Positions 1-6,299 of a DNA stretch of 9,582 nucleotides are shown here, one piece after another. How positions within the stretch are numbered: the stretch's first letter is position 1; every line of letters starts with the position of its first letter. The stretch comes from Actinomycetota bacterium. Lineage in GTDB: Bacteria; Actinomycetota; Thermoleophilia; Gaiellales; Gaiellaceae. The notes under the pieces are model-generated. The model made no database searches, had not been told where the DNA came from, and saw only the letters and a list, made by a program, of their open reading frames with translations. Position numbers and translations under genes: made by a program. Location: positions 1 to 9,582 of the forward strand of contig PLDP01000078.1 of NCBI GenBank assembly GCA_003136795.1. The letters run 5' to 3'.

Positions 1-527
1 AGACGGCCTTCGAGATGTACCTCTCGCACTGGACGGGTGCCCTGCCGCACCTGACGGTCGGCGTCCACTGGACCTACGGCCACTCCGCGATCGGCGTCTT
101 CGGGCAGTTCCTCTACCAGGGCAAGCCGGTGCACGGCTTCACGTCCACCGCCCAAGGGAACCCGCTCGGCCGCTACGAGCGCAACGTCTACATCGACACG
201 CACAACTCGGTCTACGGCGACGGCTGGTGGCGCGAGTCGGGGATCCTCACCCACAATCCGGGCGGGACGTTCTGCCACTCGTTCGTGCCGCAGAAGCCGT
301 TTCCCGGCTATCCCTCGCAGGCGCTGACGCTGCCGGCGCCGGGTGACGAGTACCGTTTCACGATCTCGGGCCCCGGCGTCACGCCGGTGATTCAGGTGAC
401 GGTCCCGGGCGTCGACGCGTGGCGTGGGGCCGCCGACCAGGTGTCGGCTCAGGCGAGTGCGCAGCGGCTCTGGGACGCGACGATGCTGGACGACCAAAAG
501 TGCGCGCCCGAGAGCGGCGCGACGTAG
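1..527 (+). CDS. Unrecognised protein, C-terminal part (5' end outside window)
   Basis: The reading frame is open to the left edge (first full codon at base 3) and ends with TAG at 525-527, so only the C-terminal ~174 residues are visible. An internal ATG at 15 exists, but coding-like sequence continues upstream of it, so I do not take it as the start. The visible part is rich in aromatic residues, Gly, His and Thr (segments such as HWTYGHSAIGVFGQFLYQG and NVYIDTHNSVYGDGWW). It contains two cysteines and has no membrane helix. Its later part (around TLPAPGDEYRFTISGPG) looks like beta-strands. This composition suggests an extracytoplasmic protein, but I do not recognise a family and assign no function. 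The frame is identical to that of the downstream AidB-like gene, with only the TAG separating them. Confidence 0.75.
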   Translation, partial: TAFEMYLSHWTGALPHLTVGVHWTYGHSAIGVFGQFLYQGKPVHGFTSTAQGNPLGRYERNVYIDTHNSVYGDGWWRESGILTHNPGGTFCHSFVPQKPFPGYPSQALTLPAPGDEYRFTISGPGVTPVIQVTVPGVDAWRGAADQVSAQASAQRLWDATMLDDQKCAPESGAT

Positions 528-530
528 CAT
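525..530 (+). promoter_or_regulatory. Putative -10 element (TAGCAT) upstream of the AidB-like gene
   Basis: TAGCAT fits the actinobacterial TANNNT -10 consensus and overlaps the stop codon of the upstream gene. A transcript starting 7 nt after its last T would begin at 537, exactly where the AidB-type N-terminal homology starts. I see no convincing -35 hexamer. A six-base match of this kind is expected often by chance, so support comes only from the positioning. Confidence 0.3.
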
Positions 531-536
531 CGGGTC

Positions 537-605
537 ATCGCAGTTCGGCTCTCGAATCAACCACCGCCGCTCCGCGAGCTCGACCTGAGGCTGCTCGTCG
601 AAGGC
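537..605 (+). other. In-frame N-terminal coding extension of the AidB-like gene without a canonical start codon
   Basis: Reading the aidB frame upstream of GTG-606 gives IAVRLSNQPPPLRELDL, continuing to GVRREGA. AidB proteins typically begin a few residues before an NQP.PL motif and then reach a conserved reGA segment. The frame is closed upstream by TAG at 525-527. Between that stop and 606 there is no ATG, GTG or TTG in frame; ATC (537) is the closest thing to a start codon near the expected position. Either an ATC start is used, translation initiates at 606 and the stretch is an untranslated relic, or there is a base error at 539. Confidence 0.6.
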
Positions 606-1973
606 GTGCGCCGCGAGGGCGCCGCCTCGGTCGAGGACGAGCTCCTGGCGTTCGGCGCCGAGCTCGCCGGCGAGCCGCGCGAGTGGGGACGGCTTGCGAA
701 CGAGCATCCACCGGTCCTGCGCACGCACGACCGCTACGGCAACCGCATCGACGAGATCGAGTTCCATCCGGCCTGGGATTGGCTGCTCGCGCTCGGGATC
801 CGCGAGCGGCTGCATGTGCCCGGCGCCTACGTCGCGCGCGCGGCGAAGTTCATCGCGCTCGCTCAGGTCGAGCAGGGCGTCGGCTGCCCGCTCTCGATGA
901 CCCACGCCGCGCACTCGATCCTCGACACGATCGACGACGGGATGCTCGTCGGCATGGCGATGACGGAGCGGCAGGGTGGCTCCGACGTGCGCGCGAACGA
1001 GCTGGAGGCGCGGCCGGCCGGCGACGGCGAGGCGACTCTGCACGGTGAGAAGTGGTTCTGCTCGGCACCGATGAGCGACGCGTTCCTGATGCTCGCGCAG
1101 GCACCGGCCGGTCTCTCGTGCTACTTCGTCCCGCGCGGCGAGGGCTTCGTGATCGAGCGGCTCAAGGACAAGCTCGGCAACCGCTCGAACGCCTCCGGCG
1201 AGATTCGCCTCGAGGGTGCCTGGGGGCGGCTCGTTGGCGAAGAGGGCCGTGGGGTCAGGACGATCATCGAGATGGTCGTGCACACGCGGCTCGACTGCGT
1301 GCTCGGCTCGACGGCGCTTCAGCGCGAGGCGGTCGCGCAGGCAACCCACCACTGCGCGCACCGCGCTGCGTTCGGCAAGCTGCTCGCCGATCAGCCGTTG
1401 ATGCAGAACGTGCTCGCGGACCTGTGCGTCGAGTCGGAGGCTGCGACGGTGAGTGCGCTGCGCCTCGCGCGCGCCTTCGACGAGGGCGACGAGTTTCGGC
1501 GCGTGGCGACCGCGGTGCTCAAGTACTGGATCTGCAAGCGCACGCCCGCCGTCGTCGGTGAGGCGCTCGAGTGCCTCGGCGGCAACGGCTACGTCGAGGA
1601 GAGCGGCCTCCCGCGCCTCTATCGCGAGAGCCCGGTGAACGCAGTCTGGGAAGGCAGCTCGAACGTGCAGTGCCTGGACGTGCTGCGCGCGCTGCGTCGC
1701 GAGCCGGCCGCAGCCGAGGCGTTCGTTGCCGAACTCGAGGAACGCGACCGCGCCGGTGTCGAACGAGCGCTCGCAGGCGCCGACGAGCAAGGCGCGCGGC
1801 GCCTCGTCGAGACGATGGCCGTCGCGTTGCAGGCGACCCTGCTCGACCGGCACGGCGACCCAGCCGTCGCGGAGGCGTTCCGTGCGCGCGAGGGCTACGG
1901 CGCGTTCGGGACGCTGCCCGAGGGGCTGCCCCTGGCGGAGCTCGTCGAACGGCACACGCCGCAGGTCGTGTGA
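606..1973 (+). CDS. aidB: AidB-type acyl-CoA dehydrogenase family flavoprotein
   Basis: FAD-dependent acyl-CoA dehydrogenase superfamily, AidB branch (in E. coli, an adaptive-response protein induced by alkylation stress; its physiological substrate is unsettled). Seen here: GRLANEHPP, FHPAW, the ACAD signature AMTERQGGSDVRA, the AidB hallmark RLKDKLGNRSNAS, the second ACAD signature (ECLGGNGYVEE.. LPRLYRE), and VWEGSSNVQ. In the last motif the Glu (residue 349 counted from GTG-606) sits at the ACAD catalytic-base position. GTG-606 is the first canonical start codon, giving 455 residues. However, the 23 codons before it (537-605) still match an AidB N-terminus (NQPPPL followed by the reading up to GVRREGA), so the true protein probably begins near 537, giving ~478 residues. 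It is shorter than E. coli AidB (541), partly through gaps before AYVARAAKF and before MTERQGGSD. The stop overlaps the next gene's GTG. Confidence 0.9.
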   Translation: MRREGAASVEDELLAFGAELAGEPREWGRLANEHPPVLRTHDRYGNRIDEIEFHPAWDWLLALGIRERLHVPGAYVARAAKFIALAQVEQGVGCPLSMTHAAHSILDTIDDGMLVGMAMTERQGGSDVRANELEARPAGDGEATLHGEKWFCSAPMSDAFLMLAQAPAGLSCYFVPRGEGFVIERLKDKLGNRSNASGEIRLEGAWGRLVGEEGRGVRTIIEMVVHTRLDCVLGSTALQREAVAQATHHCAHRAAFGKLLADQPLMQNVLADLCVESEAATVSALRLARAFDEGDEFRRVATAVLKYWICKRTPAVVGEALECLGGNGYVEESGLPRLYRESPVNAVWEGSSNVQCLDVLRALRREPAAAEAFVAELEERDRAGVERALAGADEQGARRLVETMAVALQATLLDRHGDPAVAEAFRAREGYGAFGTLPEGLPLAELVERHTPQVV

Positions 1974-2635
1974 TCCTCCCGACCGGCGCGGAGCTGCGCG
2001 TCACCGGCGCTGGCGCGCCGGCAGTCGTCTGCGTGAACGGCGGTCAGGCTGGAGCGGTGCCCGGCACGTGGAGCGCCACGATCGAATGGCTCGTCGGGCG
2101 GCTCGCGCCGCGCTTCCCTGGGGTCCGATTCGCAGAGGTGCGCTACCGGGTCAAGTCGTGGCGGCACCTCGACGAGTGCATCGCCGACGCGCGCGCCGCG
2201 ATCGCGGAGGTCGCTGCGCCCCGAACCCTCCTGCTTGGCTTCTCGATGGGTGGTGGGGTGTCGATCGCCTGCGCGGGCGAGCCGTCGGTCGCGGGCGTGC
2301 TCGGGCTCGCGCCGTGGATTCCCGACCGGCTGTCGGTCGAGCCGCTGCGCGGGAAGCGGCTGCGTGTGCTGCACGGCTCGCTCGACCGGGCGTTCCCCGG
2401 CGTCCCAGGCGTGAGCCCCGAGCTCGCGCGGCGCGGCTTCGAGCGCGCACAGGCGCTGGGCGTGGACGCCGAGCTGACCGTGATCCGCGGCGCGGTGCAC
2501 GGCGTGGCGCTGCGCACGCCGTGGGGCACACCGCTCCCGCTGCCCCGCGCCCGGCGCTGGCTCGAGCTGGTCGCGGCCGAGCTCGAGCGGTTCGTCCGTA
2601 ACGATCGGGCCCGTTCGGCGTCTCAGTCAAGATGA
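1970..2635 (+). CDS. Small alpha/beta hydrolase (dienelactone hydrolase-like)
   Basis: A 221-residue single-domain alpha/beta-hydrolase. The nucleophile elbow is GFSMGG with Ser92, following the hydrophobic strand TLLLG. Asp139 (HGSLDRAF) and His177 (GAVHG) follow in the usual order and spacing for a Ser-Asp-His triad. There is no signal peptide, so it should be cytoplasmic. GTG-1970 is chosen because its GTGA overlaps the stop of the AidB-like gene by 4 nt, a translational-coupling arrangement, and because the first strand (AVVCVNGG) is then placed as in the family. The reading frame upstream of this GTG is open only as a shadow of the AidB gene. The substrate cannot be read from the sequence: carboxylesterase, thioesterase or dienelactone-type activity are all possible. 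Co-transcription with an acyl-CoA dehydrogenase homologue makes an acyl ester or thioester substrate conceivable, but this is inference. Confidence 0.85.
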   Translation: MILPTGAELRVTGAGAPAVVCVNGGQAGAVPGTWSATIEWLVGRLAPRFPGVRFAEVRYRVKSWRHLDECIADARAAIAEVAAPRTLLLGFSMGGGVSIACAGEPSVAGVLGLAPWIPDRLSVEPLRGKRLRVLHGSLDRAFPGVPGVSPELARRGFERAQALGVDAELTVIRGAVHGVALRTPWGTPLPLPRARRWLELVAAELERFVRNDRARSASQSR

Positions 2636-3318
2636 GCGGCGACGAAGCACGCCCGTACGGGCGGCGCGCGTTCCTCGGCCTGATGGCGGGCGGCCTTTCG
2701 TCCCTGCTCTGGGCCGGCCCCGTAGGTCGTGCGCTCTCGCCGGTGACGTCCGCCTTCTCGCAGCTCCTCGGGAACCTGCTGCCCGTCGGCGGCTGGCGCA
2801 TCTACACGATCTCCGGGTCGATGCCGCTCTTCGACGCGAACAGCTTCAGGCTCGAGATCACCGGTCTCGTGCGCAAGCCGCAGCAGCTGACCTACGCGCA
2901 GCTGCTTGCGCTGCCGCGCGCCGAACAGGTGAGCAACTTCCACTGCGTCACGGGCTGGTCGGTGGCGAACGTGCGCTGGGGCGGCGTGCGCTTCCACGAT
3001 CTGCTCGCGCTCGCCGAGCCTTTGCCGTCGGCGAAGGCGATCCGCTTCGTCTCGCTGGAGCAGCCGTATAACGACTCGCTCAGCCTCGACCAGGCGCTCC
3101 TGCCGAACGTGCTGCTCGCCTACGACATGGACGGGCAGCCGTTGTCGCGCCCGCACGGCGCGCCCGCGCGCGTGGTGATCCCGGAGATGTACGGCTACAA
3201 GGGCGTCAAGTGGCTGACGCGGATGGAGCTCGTCGACCACCAGCCGACGGGCTACTGGGAAGGGCTCGGCTACGACCAGAACGCGTGGGTCGGGAGGTCG
3301 AACGGCTATGGCACCTGA
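2632..3318 (+). CDS. Tat-exported molybdopterin oxidoreductase, sulfite oxidase/YedY-like
   Basis: A 228-residue protein with an N-terminal twin-arginine signal (YGRRAFLGLM, Arg11-Arg12) followed by a hydrophobic stretch to about residue 34. The mature part matches the oxidoreductase molybdopterin-binding domain: FRLEITGLVRKP, then SNFHCVTGWSV, where Cys105 is the expected Mo ligand, then GVRFHDLL, then the C-terminal motif PARVVIPEMYGYKGVKW that helps hold the cofactor. It should act outside the membrane after folding with molybdopterin in the cytoplasm. Related proteins reduce sulfoxides (MsrP) or oxidise sulfite; the substrate here is unknown. ATG-2632 overlaps the hydrolase stop (ATGA), and the 3' end overlaps the cytochrome b gene by 11 nt. 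This strongly suggests the two proteins form one enzyme complex with a heme-b membrane anchor, the role MsrQ plays for MsrP. Confidence 0.9.
   Translation: MSGDEARPYGRRAFLGLMAGGLSSLLWAGPVGRALSPVTSAFSQLLGNLLPVGGWRIYTISGSMPLFDANSFRLEITGLVRKPQQLTYAQLLALPRAEQVSNFHCVTGWSVANVRWGGVRFHDLLALAEPLPSAKAIRFVSLEQPYNDSLSLDQALLPNVLLAYDMDGQPLSRPHGAPARVVIPEMYGYKGVKWLTRMELVDHQPTGYWEGLGYDQNAWVGRSNGYGT
3292..3298 (+). promoter_or_regulatory. Strong Shine-Dalgarno of the cytochrome b gene
   Basis: GGGAGGT lies inside the 3' end of the molybdopterin oxidoreductase gene, nine bases before ATG-3308. It is the only clear ribosome binding site in this cluster; the other genes rely on start/stop overlaps. It fixes the start of the cytochrome gene at 3308. 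Confidence 0.7.
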
Positions 3319-3943
3319 GCGTCGCCGACTCGCGCGGTTCACGCGCACCGAGCGCGCCGTGCACTGGGTGCACGCGACCGCGTTCCTGATCCTGCTCGGC
3401 TCCGGACTCTGCCTCTACCTGCCGAGCCTCGCCGAGGTGGTCAGCCGCCGTCCGCTCGTGAAGGGGATCCACATCTACACGGCCGTTGCCTGGGCGGTCG
3501 CGCTCGTCGTGATCGCGCTCGTCGGAGACCGGCGCTCGCTCGTTCGCACCGCGCGGGAGATCGACCGCTTCGACGCCGACGACCGCGCGTGGCTGCAGCG
3601 CCGGCCGGCCCCGCAGGGCCGCCTGAACGCAGGGCAGAAGCTGAACGCGGTGATCACCGCCGCGTTCGCCCTGCTCTTCGTCGTCACCGGCTTCTTCCTC
3701 TGGTACGGCGAGCGCGACACGCGCTTCCGTTCGCCGAACGCGCTCCTCGTGCACGACTGGCTGATGTACGTCTCGTTCGTCCTCTTCATCGGGCACCTTT
3801 TCCTGGCCGTCATCTATCCGAAGACGCGGCATGCGCTGAACGGCATCACACGCGGCTGGGTCGACGAGGACTGGGCGCTGCAGCATCACCGCAAGTGGGC
3901 GGAACAGCTGCAGGAGCACGAAGCGCCCGCGCTCGAGCCGTAA
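3308..3943 (+). CDS. Di-heme cytochrome b membrane subunit (formate dehydrogenase gamma-like)
   Basis: A 211-residue integral membrane protein with four predicted helices at about 20-39, 53-73, 112-133 and 147-170. Histidines suited to two b hemes are seen: His19 (RAVHW), His55 (KGIHIYT), and His149 and His163 (LLVHDW and FIGHLF). The 14-residue spacing of the last pair is the same as in FdnI of E. coli formate dehydrogenase-N, and AVHW corresponds to the first ligand there. The cytoplasmic loop between helices 2 and 3 is long and charged. It probably carries electrons between the quinone pool and the exported molybdopterin enzyme encoded just upstream, whose gene it overlaps by 11 nt. No formate dehydrogenase catalytic or iron-sulfur subunit is present nearby, so the family label formate dehydrogenase should not be taken as its function. 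Confidence 0.88.
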   Translation: MAPERRRLARFTRTERAVHWVHATAFLILLGSGLCLYLPSLAEVVSRRPLVKGIHIYTAVAWAVALVVIALVGDRRSLVRTAREIDRFDADDRAWLQRRPAPQGRLNAGQKLNAVITAAFALLFVVTGFFLWYGERDTRFRSPNALLVHDWLMYVSFVLFIGHLFLAVIYPKTRHALNGITRGWVDEDWALQHHRKWAEQLQEHEAPALEP

Positions 3944-3957
3944 GCGTCGCAAAAGCG

Positions 3958-3969
3958 CAGCGATCGCTG
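3958..3969 (+). repeat. Perfect 12-bp palindrome CAGCGATCGCTG
   Basis: A perfect inverted repeat without a spacer, in the 56-nt gap between the cytochrome b gene and the large membrane protein gene. It overlaps the -35 region of the putative promoter described next (about -42 to -31 from GTG-4000). It could be an operator or a chance palindrome. There is no T-run, so it is not a classical intrinsic terminator. Confidence 0.4.
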
Positions 3970-3987
3970 GCCGAGGGGCCGCGCGGT

Positions 3988-3993
3988 TAGGGT
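3988..3993 (+). promoter_or_regulatory. Putative -10 element (TAGGGT) for a leaderless transcript
   Basis: TAGGGT fits TANNNT and lies at exactly -12 to -7 if transcription starts at the G of GTG-4000, the geometry of leaderless actinobacterial mRNAs. The AGGG inside it could instead serve as a weak Shine-Dalgarno seven bases before the GTG. Both readings support a start at 4000. Confidence 0.4.
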
Positions 3994-3999
3994 TGCGCA

Positions 4000-6165
4000 G
4001 TGCAGGGGTTCTTGCGGGGGCGGGCCGTGCTGCCGTTGGTCGGCATCTGGGTGGCGCTCGCCGTCGTACTCTCGCAGCTGACCGGCAGCGTCAAAGACTG
4101 GTTCGACATGACCGACGAGTTGCGGTACGAGCGGCTCGCTGCGTCGATCGCGCGGACGCATTCGCTCGTGCCACGGATCCACGGCGTGCTGGTGGAGAGC
4201 TGGGCGCAGCTCTACCCGCTGCTGATCGCCCCGGCCTTCCGCCACGCGGACGCACCCGCCGACGTGCACGCGGCGCATCTCCTGAACGCCTGGGTGATGT
4301 CCTCCGCGTGCGTTCCTGCGTTTCTGCTCGCCCGCAGGGTGCTCGGGCAACGGTGGCCCGCTTACCTCGTGGCCGTCCTGACGGTCGCCATGCCGTGGAT
4401 CGTCTACTCGACGATGCTGATGACGGAGGTCGCGGCGTACCCGGCGTTCGTGTGGGCCGCGTATCTCATCCATCGCTCGATTGCGACGCCGTCACGCATG
4501 AGCGACCTGCTGGCGCTGCTCGGGATCGCGTTCGCGTTCCTCGGACGGACGGCTCTGCTCACGCTGCTCTTCGTGCTGCCGCTCGCAATCGTCGTGTTCG
4601 AACGGCGCCGCCGCCCGTGGCGCGCCGTCGTGAAGAGCCACGCGGTGCTTGTCGCGGCTCTGGCGCTTGCCGCACTCGCCGCTGCGGTGCTCAAGGCGAC
4701 GGGGAACTTCTCGCAGGTCTACGGCATCTACGCTCACTACACAGGCCACACGAACCTGTTCTCCACCGCGTACGTGGGCTCGCTGTTCGAGCATCTTGCG
4801 ACGTTCTCGCTGGCGCTCGGCATTCTCCCGTGCCTGCTCGGAGGCGCCTGGATCTTCGCGCGTGTGTTCCGGCCCCCGGCCTCTTCCGAACGGCACGCCT
4901 TCGCCTGCTTCGGCGCCGCACTGCTGCTCATCGTGCCGGCGCAGGTGACCAACTTCGACGTCGTCTACAACATCTCGTTCGTTCACGACCGGTTCCTCAT
5001 CTATCTCGTCCCCGTGCTCCTGATCGGGACGCTCTGCGCGGCGCTGGAGGCCGACAGGCTGCGGTGGTCGATCATCCCGCCCACCGTCGTGCTCGTCGCT
5101 GGTTTCGTCACCGGCGCGATCCCCGCGTTCACCTGGCAGCAGTTCGACACGATCAACCCGGACACGCCCGCGTCGAGCATCTATCGCCCGCTCGTCGACC
5201 TGACGGGCAGCCTGGGCGCCACGCGAGCCCTGCTCGCGGCCGTCACGGTTGTTTTTGCCACGGCCGTGGTCGCACTGCCTCGCCTGGCGCTCCGCCGCGT
5301 AGCAATCGTCTACGTCGCCTGCGCCCTGCCGCTTCTCACCTGGTTCATGTTCGATCGGCTATTCGCCGTCCCCGGTTGGTCTGGGCGTCCCGTCACAACT
5401 GACGTGCACGGCACGCTCGATTGGATCGACACCAGCGTCGGAGCAAACACCTCGGTGTCGATCGTGCCGTATCCAGTGTCGAGCGACTGGTTCGTCAGCC
5501 AGCGCTTCTGGCGCGACGTCGAGTTCTGGAATCGCGCCGTTGTCCGCGACGTGCACTTTCCGGAGCCCGACGTATACGAGTACACCGGCTTCTGGTTCCC
5601 GAAGCTCTATCCGAGGTTCGACGCGCGCACCGGGGTCGCCGACGTGTCACCGACTCGATACGTCGTGCAGACCGACAGCGAGACCCGCTTCCGCATCTCG
5701 GGGCGTACCGTGGCGAGCCTCACGCCTGCATTGTTGGTCGACACGGGTGGTGCCTGGCGCCTCGACTGGGTGTCGACAGGACTGTACGACGACGGCTGGA
5801 CGAAGCCGGCGACGACGGCGTACATTCGGATCTATCCACTTCCCGCGCAGCACGGCGCCGTTATCCGCTCGATCGACATCGGTCTGCGTGCGCCGGACGG
5901 TGTCTCTGAGAGGCGCGTCCAACTCGCTTCGAATCTTGAGACGTGGCGAGGTGCTGCGGTGCAGGGCAACAGCATCCACGAGCAGATCAAGGTGTGCGTG
6001 CCCGCACATCACTTCGCCGAAGTCACGATCTCCACTGCCGACGTCTCGACGATCCCGGGCGACCTCCGCAGCCTTGCCGCATCCTCCACGGCGCGCCAAG
6101 GGGGCGTCTTCGTCTCATCGATCGGCCTGTCGGACGACCTGCACGGCGCTTGTCCCGCGCCGTGA
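4000..6165 (+). CDS. Polytopic membrane protein, GT-C/PMT-like glycosyltransferase candidate
   Basis: 721 residues. After the first helix (about 10-27) comes DWFDMTDELRYERLA, in which D36 and the D39-E40 pair with Y43 resemble the acidic first-loop motif of GT-C enzymes (PMT/ArnT-like, DE..Y). These transfer sugars from lipid-phosphate donors outside the membrane. Many further helices follow up to about residue 450, including stretches near 120-140, 170-200, 210-230, 265-290, 305-320, 330-345, 365-380 and 405-450. The final ~270 residues lack membrane segments and should form an extracytoplasmic domain with a beta-rich look. GTG-4000 is preferred for its upstream elements. Overall similarity to a named family is low, so a glycosyltransferase role is inferred from topology and the first-loop motif. 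Cell-envelope or arabinan-type sugar transfer is possible; a non-enzymatic membrane protein is not excluded. Confidence 0.75.
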   Translation: MQGFLRGRAVLPLVGIWVALAVVLSQLTGSVKDWFDMTDELRYERLAASIARTHSLVPRIHGVLVESWAQLYPLLIAPAFRHADAPADVHAAHLLNAWVMSSACVPAFLLARRVLGQRWPAYLVAVLTVAMPWIVYSTMLMTEVAAYPAFVWAAYLIHRSIATPSRMSDLLALLGIAFAFLGRTALLTLLFVLPLAIVVFERRRRPWRAVVKSHAVLVAALALAALAAAVLKATGNFSQVYGIYAHYTGHTNLFSTAYVGSLFEHLATFSLALGILPCLLGGAWIFARVFRPPASSERHAFACFGAALLLIVPAQVTNFDVVYNISFVHDRFLIYLVPVLLIGTLCAALEADRLRWSIIPPTVVLVAGFVTGAIPAFTWQQFDTINPDTPASSIYRPLVDLTGSLGATRALLAAVTVVFATAVVALPRLALRRVAIVYVACALPLLTWFMFDRLFAVPGWSGRPVTTDVHGTLDWIDTSVGANTSVSIVPYPVSSDWFVSQRFWRDVEFWNRAVVRDVHFPEPDVYEYTGFWFPKLYPRFDARTGVADVSPTRYVVQTDSETRFRISGRTVASLTPALLVDTGGAWRLDWVSTGLYDDGWTKPATTAYIRIYPLPAQHGAVIRSIDIGLRAPDGVSERRVQLASNLETWRGAAVQGNSIHEQIKVCVPAHHFAEVTISTADVSTIPGDLRSLAASSTARQGGVFVSSIGLSDDLHGACPAP

Positions 6166-6178
6166 CGGACCGCTAGAG

Positions 6179-6270
6179 CGGAGCGGCCCCGGAGTCGAAC
6201 CGAGCCAGCCTGGGGTTGCCAGACCTGACGGGTTTTGAAGACCCGCTGGGGCACCGGCCCCCGCCACTCC
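6179..6270 (-). tRNA. selC: tRNA-Sec (anticodon UCA)
   Basis: A 92-nt tRNA read on the minus strand, CCA not encoded. The acceptor stem has 8 bp (GGAGTGGC with GCCGCTCC) and the T stem 5 bp, with loop TTCGACT: the 8/5 geometry of bacterial tRNA-Sec. The long D stem (GGGGC/GCCCC) encloses a tetraloop CGGT. The anticodon stem CGGGT/ACCCG holds loop CTTCAAA, giving anticodon UCA, which reads UGA. The long extra arm pairs GTCTGG with CCAGGC. The discriminator is G. It is charged with serine by SerRS, converted to selenocysteine by SelA and delivered by SelB, both encoded immediately upstream on the same strand. Its 5' end is 12 nt after the selB stop, so it is probably cut from the selAB transcript, unless it has a promoter inside selB. 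Confidence 0.97.
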
Positions 6271-6272
6271 AA

Positions 6273-6299
6273 GCGCTGGACCTTAGCGCTGGCGCCTTA
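6273..6299 (-). repeat. Imperfect 13/14-bp tandem duplication across the selB stop codon
   Basis: On the plus strand GCGCTGGACCTTA (6273-6285) is followed directly by GCGCTGGCGCCTTA (6286-6299), with one substitution or one inserted base between copies. The duplication covers the selB TAA (6283-6285) and ten of the twelve bases between selB and tRNA-Sec. The second copy carries another TAA on the minus strand (6297-6299), but out of the selB frame. Confidence 0.7.

Noticed and set aside
1571..1969. Upstream part of the hydrolase frame as an N-terminal extension
   Set aside because: It overlaps AidB coding sequence in another frame and translates to Arg-rich sequence; the GTGA overlap gives a natural start at 1970.
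1971..3318. TGA stops of the AidB, hydrolase and Mo-enzyme genes as possible selenocysteine codons
   Set aside because: A selenocysteine system is encoded nearby, so this was considered. Each TGA coincides with the start of, or overlaps, the next gene, the proteins are complete by family length, and the Mo-ligand position is an ordinary Cys codon (TGC at 2944).
3971..3982. GGCC..GGCC hairpin after the cytochrome b gene as a terminator
   Set aside because: The stem is only 4 bp and no T-run follows, so it cannot be called an intrinsic terminator.
3993..5402. 469-codon plus-strand open frame overlapping the membrane protein gene
   Set aside because: Its translation is Arg/Ala-rich without membrane segments or motifs, while the frame starting at 4000 gives a coherent membrane protein continuing well past 5402.
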